Positions 35,444 to 44,242 of a stretch of DNA of 64,000 nucleotides are shown here, piece after piece. The stretch lies in assembly GCF_900162695.1 (NCBI RefSeq), contig NZ_FUIH01000007.1, positions 1,612,001 through 1,676,000 on the forward strand, given 5' to 3'. How positions within the stretch are numbered: position 1 is the first letter of the stretch; every line of letters begins with the position of its first letter. The notes under the pieces are model-generated. The model worked only from the letters and a program-made list of their open reading frames with translations, had not been told where the DNA came from and searched no databases. A program made the translations under genes and the position numbers. This DNA is from Virgibacillus siamensis. GTDB lineage: Bacteria; Bacillota; Bacilli; Bacillales; Amphibacillaceae.

Positions 35444-36184
35444 TTAGAGGATTGAGCTTAGGAATGCTTTTGTTCGTTCTTGTTTTGGATAATCGAATAG
35501 GTCATCCGGAGGTCCTGCTTCGACAACTTTGCCATCATGCATATATACGACCCAGTCACCGACTTCTCGTGCGAATCCCATTTCATGTGTTACGACAACC
35601 ATTGTCATCCCATCTTCAGCTAGTTCCTTCATTGTTGCAAGAACTTCTCCAACCAGCTCCGGATCAAGTGCCGAAGTTGGTTCATCAAACAACATAACAT
35701 CCGGTTTCATGGCCAATGCACGGGCAATAGCAACCCGCTGCTTCTGACCGCCGGATAAAGTTGATGGAAAGACATCGCATTTATCACCAAGCCCGACCTT
35801 TTCCAGCAATGCTTTTCCTTCTTTGATGGCCTGTTCTTTTTTGATGCCCTTAACTTGTGTAGGCGCCTCAATAATATTACCGATGACTGTTTTATGCGGA
35901 AACAGATTAAAATGCTGGAAAACCATCCCCACCCTCTCCCGCACTTTATTAAGATTATGGGTGTCCGCTTCAATTTGCTCACCTTCAACAATAATCTCCC
36001 CGCTATTTTTCAACTCAAGGAAATTCAGACACCTTAGCAGCGTACTTTTCCCGGATCCGCTTGCCCCAATTAGTACAACAACATCGCTTTCATTCACTTT
36101 CAGGTCTATATCTTTCAGCACATGCAGATCCCCGAATGATTTATTTAATTTATCAACCCTGATCATTTCCTGTACTTCACTCAT
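35444..36184 (-). CDS. polar amino acid ABC transporter ATP-binding protein
   Basis: ATPase of an amino acid importer. The 246 residues show Walker A GASGSGKST, the Q-loop GMVFQHFNLFPHKTV, signature LSGGQKQRVAIARAL, Walker B VMLFDEPTSALD and the switch His in VVTHEMGFARE, all typical of the GlnQ/PAAT group. GAGGGGG lies 7 nt before the ATG. Third gene of the SBP-permease-ATPase cluster; the substrate cannot be fixed from sequence. Confidence 0.95.
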   Translation of the reverse strand: MSEVQEMIRVDKLNKSFGDLHVLKDIDLKVNESDVVVLIGASGSGKSTLLRCLNFLELKNSGEIIVEGEQIEADTHNLNKVRERVGMVFQHFNLFPHKTVIGNIIEAPTQVKGIKKEQAIKEGKALLEKVGLGDKCDVFPSTLSGGQKQRVAIARALAMKPDVMLFDEPTSALDPELVGEVLATMKELAEDGMTMVVVTHEMGFAREVGDWVVYMHDGKVVEAGPPDDLFDYPKQERTKAFLSSIL

Positions 36185-36199
36185 TTTTGTCCCCCTCGC

Positions 36200-36853
36200 T
36201 TAATCACTGCGCGCCATCTTCTTTTCAAGCAAATTCACTAGTAATGTCAAAATTAAAACAATAAACAAGTAATAAACAGCAACAGTTAAGTAGTATGGAA
36301 GATAGTCAAAATTATTGGATCCCTGTGTGCTCGCAACCCCAAACAACTCCTGCATTCCTATAAATGAAACAAGCGACGAATCCTTAATACCAATAATAAA
36401 CTGATTCCCCAAGGAAGGCACCGCACGACGAAACGCCTGCGGGAGAATAATCCGCCGCATTGTAAGCCCCTTGGACATCCCCAGGGTACGGCCAGCCTCC
36501 CGCTGTCCTTTATCAATGGATTGGATCGCACCACGAATAATTTCAGCGATGTACGCACCACTGTGAAAGGCCAGACCGGCTACACCTGCCCAAAACATTG
36601 GAATTAATAATATTTCCGCGAGACCGTAATAAAGTACAAAAATTTGTACAATAAGCGGGGTACCCCGGACAACCCATATGTATGCATCAGCAATCCACTC
36701 AAGTATTTTAATATTAGATATTTTCAAGATTGCAAAGAACAAACCAATAATAAATGCAATCAACAGTGAAGCAGCCGATAATTCAAAGGTTAGCCACAAC
36801 CCTTTTAAAAATAAATCATAACTGCCAATAAATACGTCCAAAAAATGCGACAA
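36200..36853 (-). CDS. polar amino acid ABC transporter permease
   Basis: About 217 residues with five hydrophobic helices and the HisMQ/GlnP-type motif GAYIAEIIRGAIQSIDKGQREAGRTLGMS, the EAA loop that contacts the ATPase. The start is TTG at 36853, 8 nt after AAAAGGAG; the GTG at 36877 lies before that site and is less likely. It has one permease gene, so a homodimeric channel is expected. Confidence 0.93.
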   Translation of the reverse strand: MSHFLDVFIGSYDLFLKGLWLTFELSAASLLIAFIIGLFFAILKISNIKILEWIADAYIWVVRGTPLIVQIFVLYYGLAEILLIPMFWAGVAGLAFHSGAYIAEIIRGAIQSIDKGQREAGRTLGMSKGLTMRRIILPQAFRRAVPSLGNQFIIGIKDSSLVSFIGMQELFGVASTQGSNNFDYLPYYLTVAVYYLFIVLILTLLVNLLEKKMARSD

Positions 36854-36879
36854 GAGACCAACTCCTTTTGAAGGCACAA

Positions 36880-36902
36880 ATGTGCGCAGTGGTTGCGCAC
36901 AT
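36880..36902 (-). promoter_or_regulatory. intercistronic hairpin between binding protein and permease
   Basis: A perfect 9-bp stem (ATGTGCGCA 36880-36888 with 36894-36902, 5-nt loop) without a T-run. Such hairpins often protect the upstream binding-protein mRNA and lower expression of the downstream permease. The role is inferred. Confidence 0.6.
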
Positions 36903-36914
36903 TATTAGCCGAAC

Positions 36915-37715
36915 TTATTCATTTGATTTATCCGGTTTTTGAGTGATGTCAGCACCGACCCATTTCATAGAAAGTTCTTTCAGTTTTCCACTTTCTTTTA
37001 GTTCCTTTAATGCTTTGTTGATATCCTTCAGCAATTTGTCGTGGTCTTTCGGAACCGCGACTGCCTGCTTACTGACACCCAACTGTGTCCGTTTTTCGAT
37101 TTCCAGCCCGTTTTCAATGGCTGTACTTCCAGTAACCGCATCTGTTATCACCGCGTCATGATGCCCTTTAGCAAGTGATTGCAATGCAACAACATCACTG
37201 TCAACCTGTGGAATGTTATTGGTATACTGTTTTGCCATTTCAACATAAGTTGAGCCCCGCGAAACCGAAACTTTCTTCCCCTTCAAATCATCAGCTGCTT
37301 TAACATCGCTGTCAGGACGTGTATACACTACCGGCCCCGAATAATAATACGGGTCTGAAAAATTGACCTGTTTCAAACGTTTTTCCGTAATGGTATGACT
37401 TGCAACTGCAATGTCATACCGGCCTTGTTTAACGCCGGTCACAATTCCGGAAAACTTTGCTTTTTTCTGCACAGGTTCAAGTCCAAGTTTTTCGGCAATC
37501 GCTTCTGCCACAGCAATATCATAACCGACCATCTTTCCGCCTTCCATATAACTGAATGGTTTAAATTCACCGGAAGCAGCGAAAACAAGCTTACCTTCTT
37601 CCATCAAATCATATTTACCTGTACCTTCAGATGATGAACCTTCAGAAGTACCGCCACATGCGGATAAAACAACCATTAAAATGCCGATAAATAATGTAAT
37701 TTTCAGTTTTCTCAA
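36915..37715 (-). CDS. polar amino acid ABC transporter substrate-binding lipoprotein
   Basis: A 266-residue type-II binding protein: lipoprotein signal with LSAC lipobox (Cys20), Ser/Gly linker, then GEFKPFSYMEGGKMVGYDIAVAEAIAEKLG and DVKAADDLKGKKVSVSRGSTYVEMA of SBP family 3. It ends KPDKSNE. The start is TTG at 37715 after AAAGGAGAGG. Family 3 proteins bind His, Lys, Arg, Gln, cystine and similar ligands; which one applies here is unknown. Confidence 0.94.
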   Translation of the reverse strand: MRKLKITLFIGILMVVLSACGGTSEGSSSEGTGKYDLMEEGKLVFAASGEFKPFSYMEGGKMVGYDIAVAEAIAEKLGLEPVQKKAKFSGIVTGVKQGRYDIAVASHTITEKRLKQVNFSDPYYYSGPVVYTRPDSDVKAADDLKGKKVSVSRGSTYVEMAKQYTNNIPQVDSDVVALQSLAKGHHDAVITDAVTGSTAIENGLEIEKRTQLGVSKQAVAVPKDHDKLLKDINKALKELKESGKLKELSMKWVGADITQKPDKSNE

Positions 37716-37800
37716 TTTCTATTCCATCCTCTCCTTTTGTAATTTGGACTTCTTTGATAATCGTGATTAAAGCTGATTTTTAAAACGAGGAATATAAAGA

Positions 37801-37809
37801 ATTATACCA
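37801..37809 (-). promoter_or_regulatory. extended -10 promoter of the amino acid ABC operon
   Basis: Minus-strand TGGTATAAT is a consensus extended -10. The region 17 nt upstream has no convincing -35. Confidence 0.55.
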
Positions 37810-37939
37810 ATATTTAATAAGATATACGAATCGTCTGAATCCCAATTAAGGCCGAAAAATCCGCTTATAATAACTTTCCTGTGTTATAGCTTGTATATGC
37901 TTATATATACCTTCTGATCCTTATAATTACTAACCTATA

Positions 37940-37983
37940 CAAAAAGACACCACCCCGGCGCTGCATAATTAAGGTGGTGTCTT
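37940..37983 (-). terminator. terminator of engB
   Basis: An 11-bp stem (AAGACACCACC 37944-37954 with 37973-37983) is followed on the minus strand by TTTTTGTATAGG. It ends the lonA-engB transcript. Confidence 0.85.
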
Positions 37984-38032
37984 GTTTATTCTTATTGTAA
38001 ACTATACAATTCTTTAAATCTTGCATAATCAG

Positions 38033-38614
38033 TCATAAATACCGTTTCATATTACTCCAGACCGCTTCTTTTCCCTCACCGGTTTCCGCGGAAAATGGAA
38101 GCACAATGTCTTCGTCTTCCAAATCCAGCACCTTCCTTGTCCGGTTTACATGTTTAACACGTTTTCCTTTGGGGATTTTATCCAGCTTGGTAGCAATAAT
38201 CATTACAGGCAGTTCAAAATACTTCAGAAAATCATACATTTGCTGATCATCTTGGGTCGGTTCATGACGGATGTCCGTAATCAGTGCAACAGCCTTCAAT
38301 GGTTTCCTTGTTTCAAAATACGTCTCCATCATGCCGCCCCACTTTTCCCGCTCTTTCTTGGACACTTTGGCATAGCCATAACCAGGTACGTCGACAAAAT
38401 AAAATGACTGATTTATTTTATAAAAGTTCAATGTTTGCGTTTTACCAGGTTTTGAAGAGGTTCTGGCAAGGTTTTTCCGGTTAATCAATTTATTAATGAA
38501 TGACGATTTCCCGACATTAGACCGTCCTGCCAGCGCGATTTCCGGCAGCTGGTCGGACGGATATTGCTTCTGACTGACGGCGCTAATCACAATTTCTGCA
38601 TCAGTTACCTTCAT
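38033..38614 (-). CDS. engB: ribosome biogenesis GTPase EngB/YsxC
   Basis: Essential small GTPase for 50S assembly. 193 residues with P-loop GRSNVGKSS (30-38), DVPGYGYAKV, and TKLDKIPKGK. The ATG at 38614 follows GGAGGAG and gives the family start MKVTDAEIVISAV; it overlaps lonA by 14 bp. In B. subtilis, ysxC also follows lonA. Confidence 0.98.
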   Translation of the reverse strand: MKVTDAEIVISAVSQKQYPSDQLPEIALAGRSNVGKSSFINKLINRKNLARTSSKPGKTQTLNFYKINQSFYFVDVPGYGYAKVSKKEREKWGGMMETYFETRKPLKAVALITDIRHEPTQDDQQMYDFLKYFELPVMIIATKLDKIPKGKRVKHVNRTRKVLDLEDEDIVLPFSAETGEGKEAVWSNMKRYL

Positions 38615-40931
38615 TTTTCTCCTCCATAAGTGCATGTTCCAGTACCTGGTCCAGATGTTTAACTGTTATAAATGTTAAATCATCGCGGACACTTCTCGGA
38701 ATGTCTTCAATATCTTTCTCATTATCTTCCGGTATAATAATTGTTGTAATCCCTGCTCTATGCGCACTAAGGGACTTTTCCTTCAATCCACCGATTGGTA
38801 ATACGCGCCCCCTAAGTGTAATTTCACCGGTCATGGCGACTTCTTTTTTCACTGCCCTCCCAGACAATGCAGAAACCAGAGCGGTAGCCATGGTGATCCC
38901 TGCAGACGGGCCATCTTTAGGTGTTGCACCTTCGGGAACGTGAATATGGATATCATATTTTTCATGAAAATCAGGTTCAATATTCAATTCCTCAGCACGT
39001 GAACGAATATAACTGAACGCTGCCTGCGCGGACTCCTGCATTACATCACCAAGTTTACCCGTTAATGTCAACTTCCCTTTACCGGGATAGTGCGAAACCT
39101 CAATTGACAATGTATCCCCGCCTGCTGCTGTATAAGCAAGTCCGGTAGCAGCCCCGATCTGGTTTTCTTCCTCCATTCTTCCATACCGAAAGATCGTTTT
39201 TCCAAGCATATCTTCAATGCTTTTTTCCGTAACGATAACGCGTTTTTTATCACCCGAAATAATTATTTTAGCTGCTTTGCGGCATAACGTAGCAAGCTGC
39301 CGCTCTAAGCCCCGAACCCCTGCTTCCCGTGTGTAGGTACGGATTAATTTCAACAGTGCGTCATCCCGGATTTGCAAATTACCTTTTTTCAAACCATTTT
39401 CCTTAAGCTGCTTTGGAAGCAGATGCTCCTTGGCAATGTGTAATTTTTCCACCTCTGTGTAACCAGCTATGGAAATCAGTTCCATCCGGTCCAAGAGAGG
39501 GCCAGGAATATTGTTAACGTAATTTGCCGTTGCAACAAAAAGTACATTGGATAAATCATATGTTTCCTCAATAAAGTGGTCGCTGAAATTACTGTTTTGT
39601 TCCGGATCCAGAACTTCCAGCATTGCTGACGAAGGATCACCGCGAAAATCACTGGCCATTTTATCGATTTCATCCAAAAGGAAAACAGGATTAACGGTTT
39701 CAGCTTTTTTCATTCCCTGAATAATCCTTCCCGGCATTGCACCAATATAAGTTCTGCGATGTCCCCGAATTTCGGCTTCATCCCGAATGCCTCCGAGTGA
39801 AATCCGGACGAAGTTACGATTAATTGACCTTGCTATGGACTTGGCCAATGAAGTTTTCCCCACTCCAGGCGGACCGACAAGACAAAGAATTGGCCCTTTA
39901 ATGGACTTTGTCAGCTTTTGCACAGCAAGGTATTCCAAAATGCGTTCTTTAACTTTTTCAAGACCGTAATGATCAGCATCAAGTATTTTATTTGCCTGTT
40001 TAATTTCAATCGTATCCTGCGTTTTCTTTGTCCATGGCAATGCAAGCAGCCATTCAATATAGTTCCGGATTACAGAACTTTCTGCAGAACTTTGCGGTAC
40101 CTTTTCATAACGTCCCAATTCCTTCAATGCAACTTCCACAATCCGTTCCGGCATATCGGAATTCTCTACTTTGTCGCGAAGCTGTCCTACCTCACTGGTT
40201 TTCCCATCTTTTTCGCCAAGCTCTTTCTGGATGGCCTTTAGTTGTTCCCGCAAATAGTACTCTTTTTGGGTTTTTTCCATCGATGTTTTGACACGCTGTC
40301 CGATTTTCTTTTCTAAATCCAGTACTTTTTTCTCATTGGAAATCAGCTTAACCAGGTGCTGCAGTCGTTCTTTTACATTAATAATTTCAAGCAGTTCCTG
40401 TTTATCCTTTAATTTCAGAGACAAATGGGATGTGATCAGATCAGCGAGTCTCCCCGGTTCATCAATATCCGATACGGTTGCAAGTGTTTCCTTCGTAATT
40501 TTATGTGACACCTTTATGTATTGTTCAAACTGACTTAATAAGGAACGCATTAAAGCCTCTTCTTCATTTTTTTGCCCATGCTGTTCCTCAATTTCCTGAA
40601 TTTCAACAGTAACTGCATCTTCCTCATCAATAAATTGTGTTATTTCGCCACGTTGCAGTCCCTCAACCAACACGCGAATCGTACCATTGGGAAGTTTCAG
40701 CATTTGTTTAACCTTAGCCAGTGTCCCAATCCGGTATATATCTTTCGGTTCAGGATTGTCAAGACTCACTTTCTTTTGGGCTGCCAGAAAAATAATCTGA
40801 TCATCCATCATTGCTTTTTCAAGCGCTGCTACAGACTTGTCCCTGCCAACATCCAAATGCAGCACCATAGACGGAAATACGAGCAGTCCGCGCAATGGAA
40901 GAAGTGGCAGCTGTTTCGTTTCGTTTGTCAT
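38601..40931 (-). CDS. lonA: ATP-dependent protease LonA
   Basis: Processive AAA+ protease for damaged and regulatory proteins. 776 residues: N-terminal substrate domain (about 1-200), Walker A GPPGVGKTS (353-361), Walker B VFLLDEIDKM, and the Ser-Lys catalytic pair in DGPSAGITMATAL and GGLKEKSLSAHRAG (about 677 and 720). ATG at 40931 follows GGAGGT. It reads into engB. The B. subtilis paralogue lonB, normally between clpX and lonA, is absent. Confidence 0.98.
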   Translation of the reverse strand: MTNETKQLPLLPLRGLLVFPSMVLHLDVGRDKSVAALEKAMMDDQIIFLAAQKKVSLDNPEPKDIYRIGTLAKVKQMLKLPNGTIRVLVEGLQRGEITQFIDEEDAVTVEIQEIEEQHGQKNEEEALMRSLLSQFEQYIKVSHKITKETLATVSDIDEPGRLADLITSHLSLKLKDKQELLEIINVKERLQHLVKLISNEKKVLDLEKKIGQRVKTSMEKTQKEYYLREQLKAIQKELGEKDGKTSEVGQLRDKVENSDMPERIVEVALKELGRYEKVPQSSAESSVIRNYIEWLLALPWTKKTQDTIEIKQANKILDADHYGLEKVKERILEYLAVQKLTKSIKGPILCLVGPPGVGKTSLAKSIARSINRNFVRISLGGIRDEAEIRGHRRTYIGAMPGRIIQGMKKAETVNPVFLLDEIDKMASDFRGDPSSAMLEVLDPEQNSNFSDHFIEETYDLSNVLFVATANYVNNIPGPLLDRMELISIAGYTEVEKLHIAKEHLLPKQLKENGLKKGNLQIRDDALLKLIRTYTREAGVRGLERQLATLCRKAAKIIISGDKKRVIVTEKSIEDMLGKTIFRYGRMEEENQIGAATGLAYTAAGGDTLSIEVSHYPGKGKLTLTGKLGDVMQESAQAAFSYIRSRAEELNIEPDFHEKYDIHIHVPEGATPKDGPSAGITMATALVSALSGRAVKKEVAMTGEITLRGRVLPIGGLKEKSLSAHRAGITTIIIPEDNEKDIEDIPRSVRDDLTFITVKHLDQVLEHALMEEKNEGN

Positions 40932-41073
40932 TATATGTACCTCCATAATATATGAAATGGAATATTTATGTATGTTTTATTAGTTTATAGAAATCATGCC
41001 CAATTGTAAATGAATTCATTTTCAGCTGTATTTAGTATTACCCGTCAAGCGGATACTAATCATTTGCATTACA

Positions 41074-41136
41074 AAAGAAAGAGACTGACATCAGCAATAA
41101 CATCACTTTAAAAGCAGTTCAAGCTAAGTCAGCCTC
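41074..41136 (-). terminator. terminator of clpX
   Basis: A 9-bp stem (GAGACTGAC 41081-41089 with 41128-41136, one G-U type pair, long loop) is followed on the minus strand by TTTCTTTTGT. Confidence 0.6.
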
Positions 41137-41167
41137 TTCATATTAAATTTTGGTTGTCAATTCATTC

Positions 41168-42445
41168 TTATGCACTTTCTTTTGGAATTTCTTTATTTCC
41201 TTCTTTAACAGTGCCGTCTCTGAAAACGAGTTTCGGACTGCCGTCTTCTTTGATTACCGTATCTTTCGTAATAATACATTTTTCTATATCATCACGTGAA
41301 GGCAGTTCAAACATGACATCAAGCATGATACCCTCAATGATTGAACGCAGTCCGCGTGCACCGGTTTTCCGTTCAATTGCTTTTTTGGATATTTCAATCA
41401 GCGCTTCTTCTTCAAATTCAAGTTCAACATCGTCCATCTGGAAGAGTTTCACATATTGTTTAACCAATGCATTTTTTGGCTTTGTTAAAATTTCAACAAG
41501 CGCATCTTCATCCAATGGTGTAAGGCTTCCTACGACAGGGATTCGGCCGATAAACTCCGGAATCAGGCCATATCGCAGTAAATCTTCCGGCAGCACTTTC
41601 GTCAGAAGTTCAGCCTTATCCATATCCTGCTGAGATTCATTAGCTCCGAAGCCAATTACCTTTTTACCGAGGCGGCGTTTAATAATCTGATCAATTCCAT
41701 CAAACGCACCACCCACAATAAACAGGACATTGGTTGTATCGATTTGAATGAATTCCTGATGCGGGTGCTTACGTCCTCCCTGAGGCGGAACACTTGCTAC
41801 CGTACCTTCAAGAATTTTCAGAAGTGCCTGCTGCACACCTTCACCGGATACATCACGGGTAATCGATGGATTTTCTGACTTACGGGCAACTTTATCAATT
41901 TCATCAATATATATAATTCCTTTTTCAGCTTTTTCCACATCATAATCAGCTGCCTGAATCAATTTTAATAAGATGTTCTCCACATCTTCACCAACATAAC
42001 CGGCTTCTGTAAGAGATGTAGCATCTGCCATTGCAAATGGGACATTCAGAATGCGTGCCAATGTTTGTGCGAGCAATGTTTTACCGCTTCCGGTCGGTCC
42101 AAGCATCGCAATATTACTTTTGGCCAGTTCCACATCGTCCGCATTTCTTGGTGAGTTAATTCGTTTATAGTGATTGTATACTGCAACTGACAGATTTTTC
42201 TTTGCCTGATCCTGACCAATGACATAATCATTCAGGGTCTCGCAAATTTCCTTTGGCTTGGGAATTTCCTTGAATTCTGTTTCCTCTTCTGTACCTAGTT
42301 CTTCTTCAACTATTTCTGTACAGAGTTCAATACATTCATCACATATATAAACGCCTGGTCCGGCTACAAGTTTACGAACCTGATCCTGGCTTTTTCCACA
42401 AAATGAACATTTTAATTGTCCTTTTTCTTCGTTAAACTTAAACAT
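41168..42445 (-). CDS. clpX: ATP-dependent Clp protease ATP-binding subunit ClpX
   Basis: Hexameric AAA+ unfoldase that feeds ClpP. 425 residues with the N-terminal zinc domain (Cys13, Cys16, Cys35, Cys38), Walker A GPTGSGKTLLAQ, Walker B IIYIDEIDK, the ClpP-contact loop IGFGANES (an IGF tripeptide) and sensor-2 KTGARGLRSIIE. It lies downstream of tig, the usual pairing, with its own promoter. Confidence 0.98.
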   Translation of the reverse strand: MFKFNEEKGQLKCSFCGKSQDQVRKLVAGPGVYICDECIELCTEIVEEELGTEEETEFKEIPKPKEICETLNDYVIGQDQAKKNLSVAVYNHYKRINSPRNADDVELAKSNIAMLGPTGSGKTLLAQTLARILNVPFAMADATSLTEAGYVGEDVENILLKLIQAADYDVEKAEKGIIYIDEIDKVARKSENPSITRDVSGEGVQQALLKILEGTVASVPPQGGRKHPHQEFIQIDTTNVLFIVGGAFDGIDQIIKRRLGKKVIGFGANESQQDMDKAELLTKVLPEDLLRYGLIPEFIGRIPVVGSLTPLDEDALVEILTKPKNALVKQYVKLFQMDDVELEFEEEALIEISKKAIERKTGARGLRSIIEGIMLDVMFELPSRDDIEKCIITKDTVIKEDGSPKLVFRDGTVKEGNKEIPKESA

Positions 42446-42571
42446 TCAATTCACTCCTAAAGTTTAAATCTGCCTTTTACAAATTAACCTCATTCACTTT
42501 AACTTTCATAGTCATCATATCAAATCAATATAAGAAAACAAAACAAAAACCTCTGCATTATTTACCATTTA

Positions 42572-42599
42572 ATTATGAGGAATTTAATGAAAAAGTCAA
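42572..42599 (-). promoter_or_regulatory. SigA-type promoter of clpX
   Basis: Minus-strand TTGACT (42594-42599) and CATAAT (42572-42577) with a 16-nt spacer. Confidence 0.65.
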
Positions 42600-42756
42600 A
42601 TCATAACTATTGCTTTGTCCTCTTCCTATCCTATGATGTAATTGCAAATAAGATAACATATAAAGACTGATTCGCCGGAAACTCAGCATACCACCATGCT
42701 TGCCATCAACACAGTTTTTATTCAATATTATTTCCAGCTTTATCCACAATAGTGAA

Positions 42757-42782
42757 ACAAGGTGCGAATAATCGCACCTTGT
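42757..42782 (-). terminator. terminator of tig
   Basis: A perfect 9-bp stem (AAGGTGCGA 42759-42767 with 42772-42780, tight 4-nt loop) 32 bp past the tig stop. The following minus-strand sequence GTTTCAC is only partly T-rich. Confidence 0.7.
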
Positions 42783-42811
42783 CAATTTTAATTTTATATG
42801 GTAACTCTTAT

Positions 42812-44104
42812 CTACGCTTCAACTGTTTTACTGTTATCTACAAGAAACTCAATGGCTTTCTTCATTTTGAGGTCTTCCTTGATAGCATCAGTATTTCCGC
42901 CAAGCATTTGCTTTAGCTGGTCAACCTCAGTTCCATACATGGATGCCATATTGCTAAGTTCCTCATCAACATCTTCATCAGATACTTCAAGGTTTTCAGC
43001 ATTTACAATTGCTTCCAATGTAAGGTTTGTTTTAACCCGTTTCTCAGCATCTTCTTTCATTTGCTCTTTCAATGCATTTTCGTCCTGACCTGAGAATTGG
43101 AAATACATTTCCATTGTCATGCCCTGCATTTGCAGACGCTGTTCAAATTCTTTCAGCATGCGATCAAGTTCGGTATTCACCATCGCTTCTGGAATATCAA
43201 CCTCCGCATTATCGGAAGCCTGCTCAATCAGCGATTCACGTTTCTGGTTTTCAGCATCCTGTTTGCGCTGTGTTTCCAGTTCTTCTTTTTTCTTCGTTTT
43301 CAACTCATCAAGTGACTCTACTTCTTCATCCACATCTTTTGCGAATTCGTCATCAAGTTCAGGCAGCTCTTTTGTTTTGATATCATGGATTTTAACCTTA
43401 AACTGTGCTTTCTTACCAGCCAGATCTGCTGCATGATAATCTTCCGGGAAGGTAACTTCTACTTCCGTATCTTCACCGGCGGATTTGCCAACCAACTGTT
43501 CCTCGAATCCAGGAATAAATTGTCCGGAACCAATTTCCAGTGAGTGGTCTTCACCTTTTCCGCCATCAAAAGCTTCACCATCCATGAATCCTTCAAAATC
43601 CATGACAACAGTATCGCCTTCTTCAATAGTTCCTTCTTCCTTAATAACCAATTCTGCCTGATGCTCACGCTGATGTTCAATTTCATGGTCCACATCTTCA
43701 TCCGTAACTTCCACAGATTGTTCTTCCACTTCAAGACCTTTGTATTCACCAAGTGTGACTTCCGGTTTCACAGTAACCTTAGCTGTGAAAACAAGCGGTT
43801 TGCCGCGTTCAATTTCCTCGATATCAACTTCAGGTTGTTCGATTGGCTCAATACCTGTTTCATCAACCGCATTTACATATGCATCCGGAAGCACAATATC
43901 AACTGCATCCTGATACAAAGATTCAACGCCGAAACGTTTTTCAAAGATTTTGCGTGGTACCTTTCCTTTACGGAAGCCTGGAATCTGAACATCTTTAACT
44001 ACTTTCTTAAATGCCTGATCTAGTCCTTTTTCGAATTCGTCTGTACTGACTTCAAATGTCAATACTCCTTCATTGCCTTCTTGTTTTTCCCATTTTGCCG
44101 ACAT
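42812..44104 (-). CDS. tig: trigger factor, ribosome-associated chaperone
   Basis: Peptidyl-prolyl isomerase and chaperone at the ribosome exit tunnel. 430 residues: ribosome-binding signature PGFRKGKVPRKIFEKRFG (about 42-59), FKBP-type domain (about 160-245, EGDTVVMDFEGFMDGEAFDGG), and a helical acidic C-terminal chaperone domain. It precedes clpX, as in B. subtilis. Confidence 0.98.
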   Translation of the reverse strand: MSAKWEKQEGNEGVLTFEVSTDEFEKGLDQAFKKVVKDVQIPGFRKGKVPRKIFEKRFGVESLYQDAVDIVLPDAYVNAVDETGIEPIEQPEVDIEEIERGKPLVFTAKVTVKPEVTLGEYKGLEVEEQSVEVTDEDVDHEIEHQREHQAELVIKEEGTIEEGDTVVMDFEGFMDGEAFDGGKGEDHSLEIGSGQFIPGFEEQLVGKSAGEDTEVEVTFPEDYHAADLAGKKAQFKVKIHDIKTKELPELDDEFAKDVDEEVESLDELKTKKKEELETQRKQDAENQKRESLIEQASDNAEVDIPEAMVNTELDRMLKEFEQRLQMQGMTMEMYFQFSGQDENALKEQMKEDAEKRVKTNLTLEAIVNAENLEVSDEDVDEELSNMASMYGTEVDQLKQMLGGNTDAIKEDLKMKKAIEFLVDNSKTVEA

Positions 44105-44150
44105 GTTATTCCCTCCAAAATCTAAATATCATAATAATGCCGCGTTCATT

Positions 44151-44178
44151 AATATAAACTGGTATACTTAATGATCAA
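44151..44178 (-). promoter_or_regulatory. SigA-type promoter of tig
   Basis: Minus-strand TTGATC (44173-44178) and TATATT (44151-44156) with a 16-nt spacer, about 45 nt before tig. Confidence 0.5.
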
Positions 44179-44242
44179 ATTTACAACCATCTCATTATAA
44201 CATAATTACGAAGCCTTTCAACAATTATAGACATATGAATAA

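Larger units (their letters stand above)
37716..38032. other. intergenic region between engB and the ABC transporter
   Basis: No gene is seen. It holds the engB terminator at its right and the transporter promoter at its left. A minus-strand extended -10 (TGGTATAAT, 37801-37809) could start the transporter transcript, leaving a leader of about 80 nt. No riboswitch motif was recognised. Confidence 0.6.
42446..42811. other. intergenic region between clpX and tig
   Basis: 366 nt without a convincing gene. It contains the tig terminator (42759-42780) and a clpX promoter (42572-42599), leaving a leader of about 120 nt for clpX with no clear hairpin. Confidence 0.6.

Noticed and set aside
41154..41633. 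159-residue serine-rich plus-strand frame
   Set aside because: It is antisense to clpX and reflects that gene's codon pattern.
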